Source of the DNA: Azospirillum brasilense
GTDB taxonomy: Bacteria > Pseudomonadota > Alphaproteobacteria > Rickettsiales > UBA3002
DNA: 64,000 bases
Reading direction: 5' to 3'
NCBI GenBank assembly: GCA_003241645.1
Contig: QFOX01000004.1
Coordinates: 1 to 64,000, forward strand
A model generated the notes under the pieces. That model made no database searches and had not been told where the DNA came from. It saw only the letters and a program-made list of their open reading frames with translations. Every line of letters begins with the position of its first letter. Position 1 is the first letter of the stretch. Shown piece after piece: positions 8,004 to 16,191 of this stretch. A program made the position numbers and the translations under genes.

Positions 8004-8741
8004 CTACTGGTAGGTCATGACCAGCGCGCAGGCATCGCGCGTGTCGGTGATCTGGAAGGTGTCGCCAATGGGGTCGCTGTTGGTGCCGGCGTTGTTCACG
8101 CAGTTGCTGACGTTCCAGTAGGTGCGCAGGCTGCCCGTGCCGGGGTGGCCGTTATCGAATTTGGTGTCGATCTTGTTGGCTTGGCGCGGGCTCATGAAGC
8201 CGCCGATGGGCAGGGTGTTGCCGCCGCCATCCATGCCGATGGCCACGAACGTGCCATAGAACCCGTCGTAATGGCGGGCGTTGCCGCTGAAGTAACCGCC
8301 CGCATTGGCAGAGTTAATGAAAAGCCCTACGTTTTTCATGGCAAGCGCGGGAATGTTCGAGCCGATATCGCCATCCTGCGTGCCGGCGCTGCCCGCCGCG
8401 CCTGTGTAGCTGCCGGTGATGGTGCCGGCGCGTACCATGTGGTCGAAGGCGGTGAAATATTCGCTCAGCGTGCTGCCCACGATGTTATTGGCGTCGCCAT
8501 TCGTGGCGCTCGCCCAATAGCTGGTGGCGTTGCCGAGGTCGCCCGGCAGGCCCTGATAGGTGCGTTCGAACTGCTTCATGGCGTTGAGGTAATATTTGCC
8601 CTCGTTCACCACGGTGGTCAGTTCCGCATTGCGCAGGTACGACTGCGTGGCGAGGATGCCGCCCACCAGCAGCCCGATGATGGACAGCACAATGGAAAGT
8701 TCCAGCAGCGAAAATGCCGCGCGGCGGGGTGAGGGGGGCAT
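8004..8741 (-). CDS. Prepilin-like protein with type IV pilin N-terminus
   Basis: The N-terminus MPPSPRRAAFSLLELSIVL is a class III signal: short basic leader, cleavage expected between Ala9 and Phe10, Glu at mature position 5, then a hydrophobic helix to about residue 32. The mature domain has TYQGLPGDLGNATSYW, found in many uncharacterised prepilin-like proteins. It would be processed by a prepilin peptidase and assembled in or near the inner membrane. It shares this plan with the gene at 41058-41849. The start is the ATG at 8741; an in-frame GTG six codons upstream is possible. No pilus assembly genes are in the window. Confidence 0.82.
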   Translation of the reverse strand: MPPSPRRAAFSLLELSIVLSIIGLLVGGILATQSYLRNAELTTVVNEGKYYLNAMKQFERTYQGLPGDLGNATSYWASATNGDANNIVGSTLSEYFTAFDHMVRAGTITGSYTGAAGSAGTQDGDIGSNIPALAMKNVGLFINSANAGGYFSGNARHYDGFYGTFVAIGMDGGGNTLPIGGFMSPRQANKIDTKFDNGHPGTGSLRTYWNVSNCVNNAGTNSDPIGDTFQITDTRDACALVMTYQ

Positions 8742-8804
8742 GTGGGAAAGTTCAGTCACCAGCGTAGTATACACGATCCGCAATGCAACGCAGCAGGATT
8801 TCTT

Positions 8805-8833
8805 TTGTTTTACGGCATGGGAATTGCTAGAAT
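8805..8833 (+). promoter_or_regulatory. Candidate promoter of the lytic transglycosylase gene
   Basis: TTGTTT at 8805-8810 and TAGAAT at 8828-8833 are 17 bases apart. Transcription would start about at the ATG (8842), so the message may be nearly leaderless, in line with the lack of a clear ribosome binding site. Confidence 0.4.
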
Positions 8834-8841
8834 AGCCGGTG

Positions 8842-9783
8842 ATGGGATTTCGCAACACAGTGCTGCTCGGGGGAGCGGCCTTCTGCCTGCTCACCGGGGT
8901 GGCTTCGGCCGCGCCGGCGCGCGACGCCATGATCGAAGGCGCGCGGCTCTGCACGCAGCATTTCCCCATTCAGGAACGCGCGCAGGGCATTCCCAACCAT
9001 TTGCTTGCCGCCATTTCCAGCACCGAATCGGGCCGCTGGCATAAGGGGCTCGACATGGCGCTGCCATGGCCGTGGACCGCCAACGTGGAAGGCAAAGGCT
9101 ATTACTTCGCCAGCAAGGCCGAGGCCGTGGCCCGCACGCAGGAATTCATGCGGCAGGGTGCCCGCTCCATCGATGTGGGCTGCATGCAGGTGAACCTGAA
9201 GCACCACAGCGCGGCCTTCCGTGACCTGAACGAAGCCTATGACCCCGGCACAAACGTGGCCTATGCCGCCAAGTTCCTGCGCACCAATTACAACGACCTT
9301 GGCGATTGGATCAAGGCGACCGCGGCCTACCATTCGCGCACCCCGAAATATGGCAGCGCCTACCTCGCGCGCATTGAGAAAAGCTGGAACCGCATCGTCA
9401 CCAAAGTAGCGGCCGCCCGCACCAACCAGGGGCTGGCACCGCAGGCGACGGAAACCCCGGATTTCGGCGCGGGCCAGCAGGCCATGGCCGCCAGCGCCCC
9501 GGTGGCGCGCAGCATGAACCGCATCGACAGCACGCGCAATGTGCGGGTCATTCAGGTGTCCGGCGCGGCGGATCGCAACCATTCCGATGTCATGGTCGTG
9601 CGGCGCAATTCGCAGGACGGGGTGACCCCCATCCGCGTGGCGGATGCACGGGCCGCCACCGCTTCGGACATGATGGTGAAGACCAGCGGGGCACCCCAGC
9701 CCGTAGCGGTTGACAGCAGCGCCACAAATGCCAATAGTGCGGCCAAATCGGCAAGCCAGCCGAAATTTGTGTTTGCGAACTAG
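8842..9783 (+). CDS. Secreted lytic transglycosylase (SLT domain)
   Basis: An exported muramidase-type enzyme that cuts peptidoglycan glycan strands. Residues 1-24 form a signal peptide ending near ASAAPA. The SLT fold shows AAISSTESGRWH with likely catalytic Glu62, then DVGCMQVNLKHH and ATAAYHSRTPKYGSAYL. The last 110 residues are low complexity and probably disordered. A GTG lies directly before the chosen ATG. It is divergent from the prepilin gene, and this class of enzyme often opens the wall for pili or secretion systems, but that link is only suggestive. Confidence 0.88.
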   Translation: MGFRNTVLLGGAAFCLLTGVASAAPARDAMIEGARLCTQHFPIQERAQGIPNHLLAAISSTESGRWHKGLDMALPWPWTANVEGKGYYFASKAEAVARTQEFMRQGARSIDVGCMQVNLKHHSAAFRDLNEAYDPGTNVAYAAKFLRTNYNDLGDWIKATAAYHSRTPKYGSAYLARIEKSWNRIVTKVAAARTNQGLAPQATETPDFGAGQQAMAASAPVARSMNRIDSTRNVRVIQVSGAADRNHSDVMVVRRNSQDGVTPIRVADARAATASDMMVKTSGAPQPVAVDSSATNANSAAKSASQPKFVFAN

Positions 9784-9793
9784 GAAGTATCCC

Positions 9794-9967
9794 ATGGCCT
9801 ACGAGATCCTTGAAGTGACCACCATGACGGTGGCGTGCGATGGCGGCAACGGTGCCCTTGGCCATCCGCGCGTGTACCTGCATATCGACCCCGAACATGA
9901 CCATTCCGTCACTTGCGGTTATTGCAGCCGCACCTATGTTTACCGGGAACCCCAACAGGTAGCGTAG
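9794..9967 (+). CDS. Zinc-finger CHCC domain protein
   Basis: A 57-residue protein with the zf-CHCC pattern: Cys15, His38 and the pair Cys42, Cys45 in HDHSVTCGYCSRTYVY, with GHPRVYLHID before it. This is the bacterial relative of the complex I accessory subunit NDUFS6 and is common in alphaproteobacteria. A long upstream in-frame extension is ignored because it overlaps the transglycosylase gene. It lies two bases before the HIG1-like gene, so the two are likely co-expressed. Confidence 0.85.
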   Translation: MAYEILEVTTMTVACDGGNGALGHPRVYLHIDPEHDHSVTCGYCSRTYVYREPQQVA

Positions 9968-9969
9968 CT

Positions 9970-10170
9970 ATGACCGGTCTTGCCATCCTCCTTCTTGCCC
10001 TGATGGGCGCCACCGCCGTGGTGCTGGTGGTTGGCATTGTGTTGATGGCGCGCGGTGGCGAGCCCAACCGAAAATACGGCAATAAAATGATGGTAGCGCG
10101 CGTGACGCTGCAAGGGCTGGCGCTGGGTGCCATGGCGCTGATGCTGCTGGCGCGCCAGCAGGGCGCGTAA
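9970..10170 (+). CDS. HIG1-type twin transmembrane protein
   Basis: A 66-residue membrane protein with two hydrophobic helices (about 3-26 and 44-62) joined by RGGEPNRKYGNKMMVARV, the pattern of the hypoxia-induced HIG1 domain. Such proteins often precede cobalamin adenosyltransferase or etf genes in alphaproteobacteria, and here etfB follows. The start is two bases after the zf-CHCC stop. A role near the respiratory chain is likely from family and context but is not shown. Confidence 0.8.
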   Translation: MTGLAILLLALMGATAVVLVVGIVLMARGGEPNRKYGNKMMVARVTLQGLALGAMALMLLARQQGA

Positions 10171-10256
10171 CGCATTTTTCTGATCGCTGACGCTGCAGTG
10201 CAGCTTGCGTTTTTCCTAAAAAATCCGCATGGTTAAAGAAAAAGGAGAACTGCCGT

Positions 10257-11006
10257 ATGCGCATCCTCGTGCCGGTCAAACGCGTGGTCGATTACAACGT
10301 AAAGATCCGGGTGAAAGCCGACCAGTCGGGCGTTGAACTCGCCAACGTGAAAATGAGCATGAACCCGTTCGACGAGATCGCGGTGGAAGAGGCGATCCGC
10401 CTCAAGGAAAAAGGCATCGCCACCGAGGTGGTCGCGGTGAGCATCGGCATCAAGCAATGCGAGGAAACCCTGCGCACCGCCTTGGCGGTGGGCGTGGACC
10501 GTGCCATTCACGTGCTGACCGACGCGGCCATTGAACCGCTGGTCGCGGCCAAATTGCTGAAGGCCGTGGCGCAGAAAGAATCCGCCGACCTTGTCATTGC
10601 CGGCAAACAGGCCATTGATGACGACGCCAACCAGACCGGCCAGATGTTGGCGGCCCTGCTGGGCTGGCCGCAGGCGACCTTCGCCAGCAAGGTGGAGATC
10701 GCGGGCGGCGAGGCCACCGTGACCCGCGAGGTGGATGGCGGGCTGATGACCGTGGCGGTGAAGCTGCCCGCCGTCATCACCACGGACCTGCGCCTGAACG
10801 AACCGCGCTACGCCAAACTGCCTGACATTATGAAAGCGCGCGCCAAGCCGCTGACCGTGCTTTCGCCGGCCGAGCTGGGCGTGGAGCCTGTCACGCGCCT
10901 GCAGGTGGTGAAAGTGGAAGAGCCGCCCAAACGCAAAGGCGGCGGCAAGGTGAAGGACGTGGCCGAGCTGGTCGATAAACTGAAGAACGAAGCGAAGGTG
11001 ATATGA
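10257..11006 (+). CDS. etfB: Electron transfer flavoprotein subunit beta
   Basis: EtfB pairs with EtfA to carry electrons from acyl-CoA and other dehydrogenases to ETF-quinone oxidoreductase. Landmarks are [20 protein letters not shown], the recognition segment [38 protein letters not shown] and the C-terminal [20 protein letters not shown]. Length 249 aa is normal. AAGGAG lies about 12 bases before the start. etfA follows after a 149-nt palindromic element. Confidence 0.96.
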   Translation: MRILVPVKRVVDYNVKIRVKADQSGVELANVKMSMNPFDEIAVEEAIRLKEKGIATEVVAVSIGIKQCEETLRTALAVGVDRAIHVLTDAAIEPLVAAKLLKAVAQKESADLVIAGKQAIDDDANQTGQMLAALLGWPQATFASKVEIAGGEATVTREVDGGLMTVAVKLPAVITTDLRLNEPRYAKLPDIMKARAKPLTVLSPAELGVEPVTRLQVVKVEEPPKRKGGGKVKDVAELVDKLKNEAKVI

Positions 11007-11185
11007 ACGACGTTCATGTCATCCCGGAACATTTTTCAGGAGAAAAATTTCTCCGGGATCCAGACCTCACGGCGCTCAGCAGAGCGCCGTCGTCAAAAAA
11101 GTCTGCTGACTTTTTTACCGTGGATTCCCCTATGATTTCGCCTGCTGGCGAAATCCGGGGAATGACAATTGTTGAAGGAGTTTAA
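11003..11185 (+). other. Repeat-borne reading frame joining etfB to etfA
   Basis: A 60-codon frame that starts with an ATGA overlap with the etfB stop, runs through the whole family A element, and stops with TAA one base before the etfA ATG. It contains HVIPEHFSG, in the same frame of the repeat as VIPAQAGIH in cysS. I doubt that the peptide has a function, but translation of it would keep the two etf genes coupled. Confidence 0.35.
11018..11166. repeat. Family A palindromic element between etfB and etfA
   Basis: 149 nt from GTCATCCCGG to CCGGGGAATGAC. It folds on paper into several hairpins, including ACGGCGCTC/GAGCGCCGT, AAAAAAGTC/GACTTTTTT and GATTTCGCC/GGCGAAATC. The right third matches the element before gltX with compensatory changes. 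Confidence 0.85.
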
Positions 11186-11186
11186 C

Positions 11187-12113
11187 ATGACGATCCTTGT
11201 CATCGCCGAACATGACGGCACCCAGATCACCCCGGCCACCCGCGCCACCATTGGCGCGGCGCAACAGATCGGCGGTGAAGTGCACCTCGCGCTGGCGGGG
11301 CACAATATCGCCCCCGTCATCGAGCACGCAAAACGGCTCGCGGGCATCACCAAGGTGCTGGTCGAGGATGATGCACTGTATGCGCACCCGCTGGCCGAAG
11401 CGCTTGCACCGTTCATTACCCAGCTGGCGGCGGCCTATACACACGTGCTGGCCCCGGCCACCACGCAGGGCAAGGACGTGATGCCGCGCGTGGCCGCACT
11501 GCTCGACGTGCAGCAGATCTCGGAGATCACCAAGATCATCAGCGCCGATACGTTCGTGCGCCCCATCTATGCGGGCAACGCGCTGCAGACCGTGCAATCG
11601 AGCGACGCGATTAAGGTCATCACCGTGCGCGCCACCGCGTTCGACAAAGTGGGCGAGGGCAACGTGGCGGAAGTGGTGGATGTGCCCGCCGTGCCGGTGC
11701 AGACCACCTCGCGGTTCGTGGGCATGCAGGAAGCCAAGTCCGACCGGCCGGAGCTGACCAGCGCGCGCGTGGTCGTATCTGGTGGTCGTGGGCTGGGTTC
11801 GGCCGAGAATTTCAAACTGCTCGAGAAGCTCGCCGACAAGCTCGGCGCCGCCATGGGTGCCAGCCGCGCCGCGGTGGATGCGGGCTACGTGCCCAACGAC
11901 TGGCAGGTCGGCCAGACCGGCAAGGTCGTGGCGCCCGAGCTGTACATTGCCGTGGGCATCAGCGGGGCCATCCAGCATCTTGCGGGCATGAAAGAGAGCA
12001 AGGTCATCGTCGCCATCAACAAGGACGAGAACGCCCCCATCTTCGAGATCGCCGATTACGGGCTGGTGGGTGACCTGTTCGAGCTGCTGCCGCAGCTGGA
12101 AGCCGCGCTCTAG
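11187..12113 (+). CDS. etfA: Electron transfer flavoprotein subunit alpha
   Basis: EtfA binds FAD and completes the ETF heterodimer. The C-terminal FAD domain shows [57 protein letters not shown] and [20 protein letters not shown], all diagnostic. The start ATG at 11187 has GAAGGAG eight bases upstream; an in-frame TTG 18 bases up is less likely. 308 aa is normal. Confidence 0.96.
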   Translation: MTILVIAEHDGTQITPATRATIGAAQQIGGEVHLALAGHNIAPVIEHAKRLAGITKVLVEDDALYAHPLAEALAPFITQLAAAYTHVLAPATTQGKDVMPRVAALLDVQQISEITKIISADTFVRPIYAGNALQTVQSSDAIKVITVRATAFDKVGEGNVAEVVDVPAVPVQTTSRFVGMQEAKSDRPELTSARVVVSGGRGLGSAENFKLLEKLADKLGAAMGASRAAVDAGYVPNDWQVGQTGKVVAPELYIAVGISGAIQHLAGMKESKVIVAINKDENAPIFEIADYGLVGDLFELLPQLEAAL

Positions 12114-12116
12114 CGC

Positions 12117-12533
12117 TTAGCGCCCGGGCGCAGCCCCGTCGCCGCTGCGAATGCGCGACGTGGCGCTGTCCTGCGCCTGCACCGCATCCAGCAGCGGGGC
12201 ATCTTCCGTGGCGCGTTTGAAGCCTTCATGCTGCTCCAGCAGGCGTGCTTTTTCCATGCTCAGGCGCACCACGGCTTCGCCCGCATTGGTGGGCACGGCG
12301 CTGGGCATGTATTTCGGTTCGATCGCGGCAATGGCTTTTTGCAAGCCCACGGCTTCTGCCAGCGGCAGGGTCTGCGATTGCAGGTAATTCGCCGTGTCGT
12401 CGCGGCCCACATATTGCGGATAAATGGTGTAGGGGTTGCCGGACTCGTCGCGCTCGAAATCGATGCAAAGCGATGTCCACCGCCCGCCGAGGCGTTGTTC
12501 TATGAATTGGCGTGTGCGTGTGTTATCTGGCAT
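12117..12533 (-). CDS. Hypothetical protein
   Basis: A 138-residue soluble protein with no recognised domain. It contains CIDFERDESGNPYTIYPQYV near the start and an alpha-helical second half rich in Glu and Ala. There is no signal peptide or membrane segment. It is convergent with etfA (three bases between stops) and divergent from nadE. GAGG lies about seven bases before the start. The reading frame looks protein-like, but function is unknown. Confidence 0.6.
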   Translation of the reverse strand: MPDNTRTRQFIEQRLGGRWTSLCIDFERDESGNPYTIYPQYVGRDDTANYLQSQTLPLAEAVGLQKAIAAIEPKYMPSAVPTNAGEAVVRLSMEKARLLEQHEGFKRATEDAPLLDAVQAQDSATSRIRSGDGAAPGR

Positions 12534-12587
12534 AGCGACCTCGCGAAATCCTTGCGCCGAGCTTACACCTAAGACAATGAAGAATTC

Positions 12588-14342
12588 ATGAACACCGCCC
12601 CGGACCGCCTGAAATTAGCCCTCGCGCAGATGAACCCCACCGTGGGCGACCTTGCGGGCAACGCGCTGGCCATTGTGCGCACGGCGCAGGAAGCCGCCGC
12701 GCATGGCGCGGATCTGGTGCTGTTCCCCGAAATGGCGCTGACCGGCTACCCGCCGGAGGATCTGATTCTGGTGCCGGCCTTCCGCCAGGCCGCGTGGGAC
12801 GCGGCGCGCCAGATCGCGAAGGATACGCAATCGCTGCCGTGCGACCTCATCTTCGGCAATTTGTGGGAAGAGGGCGCGGCGATTTACAATGCCTCGGTGC
12901 TGGCCAGCGGCGGGCGCTTAAGCCTGCTGCGCGCCAAGCACGCGCTGCCGAATTACGGCGTGTTCGACGAAATGCGCGTGTTCGCCCCCGGCCCGGAGCC
13001 GGAAGTGGTGGAGTGGCGCGGCCTGAAATTGGGCCTGCTGATTTGCGAAGAGGTCTGGCAGCCGGGTGCAGGCGTGGCGCTGGCGCAGGCGGGCGCCGAA
13101 CTGCTGCTGGTGCAGAATGCCAGCCCCTACCACATTGGCAAGGCCAGTGAACGCAAAGCCGTGGTGGATGCGGTAGTGAAGGCGACCGGCCTACCGCTGG
13201 TGTACCTGAACCTCGTGGGTGGGCAGGACGAGCTGGTGTTCGATGGCCGCTCCTACGCCGTCGGGGCCGACGGGGCCGATGCCGCGCGGCTGCCCGCCTT
13301 CTGCGAAAGCCTTGCGGTGCTGGAATGGAAGAAAACTGAGGGGGGCCTTGCCCCCCACGCCTCGCTTCCCCCCGCCGCTAGCGGCTCGCGCAGCGATGGC
13401 GCTACGCAAGGGAGCGCATCACGTTGGGTATGTGTTTCTGGCCCTATGGAGCCCGTGCGCGGCGACGAAGAAACGATCTACCACGCGCTGGTGTTGGGCC
13501 TGCGCGATTACGTGCGCAAGAATGGCTTCCCCGGGGTGGTGCTGGGGCTTTCCGGCGGCATTGATTCGGCGTTGTCGGCCGCCATCGCGGTGGATGCGCT
13601 AGGCGCGGATAAGGTGCTCGGCCTGCGGCTGCCCAGCCCCTACAGCTCGGCCGATAGTCTGGAAGACGCACAGGCGCTGGTGGAATTGCTGGGCATGCAG
13701 ACCCATACCGTATCCATTGAGCCGGGCATGCAGGCGGCCAACGCTGCGCTTGCGCCGTTATTCGCCGGTCGCGCCCCCGACACGACCGAGGAGAATATCC
13801 AAGCCCGCCTGCGCGGCCTGACGCTGATGGCGATGAGCAACAAGTTCGGCCACATGCTGCTGACCACGGGCAATAAGTCTGAGATGTCGGTGGGCTATGC
13901 CACGCTGTATGGCGATATGGCGGGTGGTTTTTCGGTGCTGAAGGACGTGTACAAAACCACCGTGACCCGGCTTTCCAGCTGGCGCAATGGCTTTGCCGAC
14001 ATCGCGCGGCTGGGGCTGCTGGGGCCTGCGGGCCCGGTCATGCCGGAGCGCAGCATCACCAAGCCGCCAAGTGCCGAGCTGCGGCCCGGCCAGTTGGATC
14101 AGGATTCGTTGCCGCCCTATGCCGTGCTGGATACGGTGCTGCGCGGGTTGATCGAGCGGCAGCTTTCCGTGCATGAGTTGATCGCCGAGGGCATGGAGCC
14201 CGCCGTGGTGGAAAAGGTCGCCAAGCTGGTGTGGGCGGCGGAATATAAACGCCGCCAAAGCGCGCCGGGCGTGAAGATCACGCCCATGGCGTTCGGCCGC
14301 GACCGCCGTTGGCCCATCACCAACCGCTGGAAATTCCAGTAG
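12588..14342 (+). CDS. nadE: Glutamine-dependent NAD+ synthetase
   Basis: NadE makes NAD+ from nicotinate adenine dinucleotide, with ammonia from an N-terminal glutaminase. The nitrilase-type domain (about 8-245) has the Glu48, Lys117, Cys153 triad in FPEMALTGYPPEDL, RAKHALPNYGVFDE and LLICEEVW. The synthetase domain has the ATP loop LSGGIDSA at 321-328 and TTGNKSEMSVGYATLYGD. Residues of about 251-278, in the linker between the two domains, are an 85-nt family B repeat, the same as in glyQ. That explains part of the 584-aa length. The linker is a place where an insertion could be tolerated. Confidence 0.96.
   Translation: MNTAPDRLKLALAQMNPTVGDLAGNALAIVRTAQEAAAHGADLVLFPEMALTGYPPEDLILVPAFRQAAWDAARQIAKDTQSLPCDLIFGNLWEEGAAIYNASVLASGGRLSLLRAKHALPNYGVFDEMRVFAPGPEPEVVEWRGLKLGLLICEEVWQPGAGVALAQAGAELLLVQNASPYHIGKASERKAVVDAVVKATGLPLVYLNLVGGQDELVFDGRSYAVGADGADAARLPAFCESLAVLEWKKTEGGLAPHASLPPAASGSRSDGATQGSASRWVCVSGPMEPVRGDEETIYHALVLGLRDYVRKNGFPGVVLGLSGGIDSALSAAIAVDALGADKVLGLRLPSPYSSADSLEDAQALVELLGMQTHTVSIEPGMQAANAALAPLFAGRAPDTTEENIQARLRGLTLMAMSNKFGHMLLTTGNKSEMSVGYATLYGDMAGGFSVLKDVYKTTVTRLSSWRNGFADIARLGLLGPAGPVMPERSITKPPSAELRPGQLDQDSLPPYAVLDTVLRGLIERQLSVHELIAEGMEPAVVEKVAKLVWAAEYKRRQSAPGVKITPMAFGRDRRWPITNRWKFQ
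13337..13421 (+). repeat. Family B element inserted in frame in nadE
   Basis: 85 nt encoding [20 protein letters not shown] and GATQGSAS. It is nearly identical to the glyQ insertion and in the same reading frame relative to the element. It lies in the linker between glutaminase and synthetase domains. Confidence 0.87.
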
Positions 14343-14371
14343 AAAACTCCATTGCATTTAACGCAAATCCC

Positions 14372-14388
14372 GCCGGTTGTTAACCGGC
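14372..14388. terminator. Hairpin after nadE
   Basis: A perfect 7-bp stem GCCGGTT/AACCGGC with a 3-base loop, 30 bases after the nadE stop. No T-run follows, so it may be a weak terminator or part of the leader of the next small gene. Confidence 0.3.
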
Positions 14389-14445
14389 TGTTCATGTTGT
14401 GCGTGTAGGGTCGGCAGGTCAGCTCATCTACAAAAAGGAGATTTC

Positions 14446-14610
14446 ATGCCCTACAACCTGCATGGCGACACGGAACGTGCGCGCGAAACCCTCTGGGCCC
14501 GCAAGGAAGACGCCAAAGCCATTGAAGCGCTGCGCCGTCGCATCGACGCGGAAACCGCCCTGGCCGAAAAACTGCAGGAAGTGAAAGCGCAGGGCAGGCC
14601 AAAGGGATAG
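14446..14610 (+). CDS. Small charged helical protein
   Basis: A 54-residue protein, MPYNLHGDTERARETLWARK at the start, almost wholly alpha-helical and highly charged. An AAAAAGGAG lies six bases before the ATG, one of the best ribosome binding sites in this stretch, which is the main reason to accept the gene. No family is recognised. It sits alone between nadE and the repeat upstream of gltX. Confidence 0.6.
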   Translation: MPYNLHGDTERARETLWARKEDAKAIEALRRRIDAETALAEKLQEVKAQGRPKG

Positions 14611-14661
14611 TCCACTCCTGCATTGAAGTTTGAAGAAAAATCCTCTAACGCTGCGACCCGC

Positions 14662-14813
14662 CGTCATCCTCGAAAAATTTTCAGCAGAAAATTTCTTCGG
14701 GGATCCAGACCACACGATGGCCAGTAGGCCATCGTCGTCAAAAAATATCTTCTGACATTTTTTGCGTGGATTCCCCTATGATTTTGCCTGCTGGCAAAAT
14801 CCGGGGAATGACG
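14662..14813. repeat. Family A palindromic element upstream of gltX
   Basis: About 150 nt from CGTCATCC to GGGGAATGACG. Its internal stems parallel those of the etfB/etfA element: ACGATGGCC/GGCCATCGT takes the place of ACGGCGCTC/GAGCGCCGT, and GATTTTGCC/GGCAAAATC takes the place of GATTTCGCC/GGCGAAATC. Confidence 0.85.
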
Positions 14814-14841
14814 ATACGGAAGAGGCCTTAGAGGATTTTTT

Positions 14842-16188
14842 ATGTCGCAAGAGCAAGTATTCGTTCGTTTCGCCCCCAGCCCCACCGGCTGGCTGCATGT
14901 GGGCAACGTGCGCACCGCCCTCATGAACTGGCTGTTCGCCCGCGCGGCGGGTGGCCGCTTCCTGCTGCGTATCGACGATACGGACACCGTGCGCAGCAAG
15001 GCCGAATACGAAGCGGGCCTGAAGACCGACCTGCAATGGCTGGGGCTGGAATGGGACGCGTTCGAGAAGCAATCGCTGCGCTTTGACCGCTACGAGCTGG
15101 CCAAGCAAAAACTCATCGCCGATGGGCGGCTCTACCCGTGCTATGAAACGGCCGAAGAGATCGACATTAAACGCAAAATGCTGGCCGGTCGCGGCCTGCC
15201 GCCGATCTATGACCGCGCCGCGCTGAACGATACGGCCGAGATGCGCGCTGAATACGAAGCGCAGGGCCGCACGCCGCACTGGCGCTTCAAGCTGGACCAT
15301 AAACCCATCGTGTGGGACGACATGGTGCGTGGCCGCACCGAGTTCGACGGCGCGAAACTTTCCGACCCCGTGCTGATCCGCGAAGATGGCGGCGTGCTGT
15401 TCACCTTTGCCACCTCGGTGGATGATGGGGAAATGGGCATCACCCACATTATTCGTGGGGAGGACCATGTGTCCAACAGCGCCATCCAGATCCAGATCAT
15501 GGAAGCGCTCGGCTTTGCCGCCCCCATCATGGGCCACATGGCGCTGCTGAAAATGAAGGAAGGCAAAATTTCCAAACGCGAAGGCGGCGGCGATATCAAG
15601 TCGCTGCGCGAAGAGGGCATCCTGCCGCTGGCACTGGTGAGCTACCTCGCCAAGATCGGCACGTCCGACGCGATCGATCTCGCGCCGAGCCTTGAGCAAC
15701 TGGGCGCGGAATTCGCCATTACCAAGCTGGGCCGCGCCATGGCGAATTACGACCCCGCCGAGCTGGAACGCCTGAACCAGAAATTGCTGCACCAGATGGA
15801 TTTTGCGGCAGTAGAGACGTTACTTGCAGCGCGCAGCGCTGGACATATTACACCCGAATTTTGGACGATGATTCGTGGTAACCTGACAAGCCTCGATGAG
15901 ACAAAAGAATGGTGGACGCTGGTGCAAGAGCCTATCACCCCAACCATCAACGATAAGGAATTCACCGACGTTGCAGCCACCTTGCTGCCCAGCGGCGAAT
16001 GGGGCGCAGGCAGCTGGGACGAGTTCGTGGCTGCGGTGAAAGAGAAGACCGGCCGCAAAGGCAAAGAGCTGTTCATGCCGCTGCGCCTGGCGCTGACCGG
16101 CATGGAGCACGGCCCGGAAATTAAGGTGCTGTTCGCCCTGCTGGGTCGTGAGCGCGCGCAAAAACGCCTGATGGGCGAGGCGGCATAA
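14842..16188 (+). CDS. gltX: Glutamate--tRNA ligase
   Basis: GltX charges tRNA-Glu (and in many alphaproteobacteria also tRNA-Gln) with glutamate. The class I HIGH-type motif is in VRFAPSPTGWLHVGNVRTAL, followed by FLLRIDDTDTVRSKAEYE; the KMSKS-type motif appears as KISKREGG. At 448 aa it is normal or slightly short. Whether this is the main or a second GltX copy cannot be told here. The stop codon overlaps an ATG (TAATG) that opens a 13-codon frame through the adjoining repeat. Confidence 0.95.
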   Translation: MSQEQVFVRFAPSPTGWLHVGNVRTALMNWLFARAAGGRFLLRIDDTDTVRSKAEYEAGLKTDLQWLGLEWDAFEKQSLRFDRYELAKQKLIADGRLYPCYETAEEIDIKRKMLAGRGLPPIYDRAALNDTAEMRAEYEAQGRTPHWRFKLDHKPIVWDDMVRGRTEFDGAKLSDPVLIREDGGVLFTFATSVDDGEMGITHIIRGEDHVSNSAIQIQIMEALGFAAPIMGHMALLKMKEGKISKREGGGDIKSLREEGILPLALVSYLAKIGTSDAIDLAPSLEQLGAEFAITKLGRAMANYDPAELERLNQKLLHQMDFAAVETLLAARSAGHITPEFWTMIRGNLTSLDETKEWWTLVQEPITPTINDKEFTDVAATLLPSGEWGAGSWDEFVAAVKEKTGRKGKELFMPLRLALTGMEHGPEIKVLFALLGRERAQKRLMGEAA

Positions 16189-16191
16189 TGC

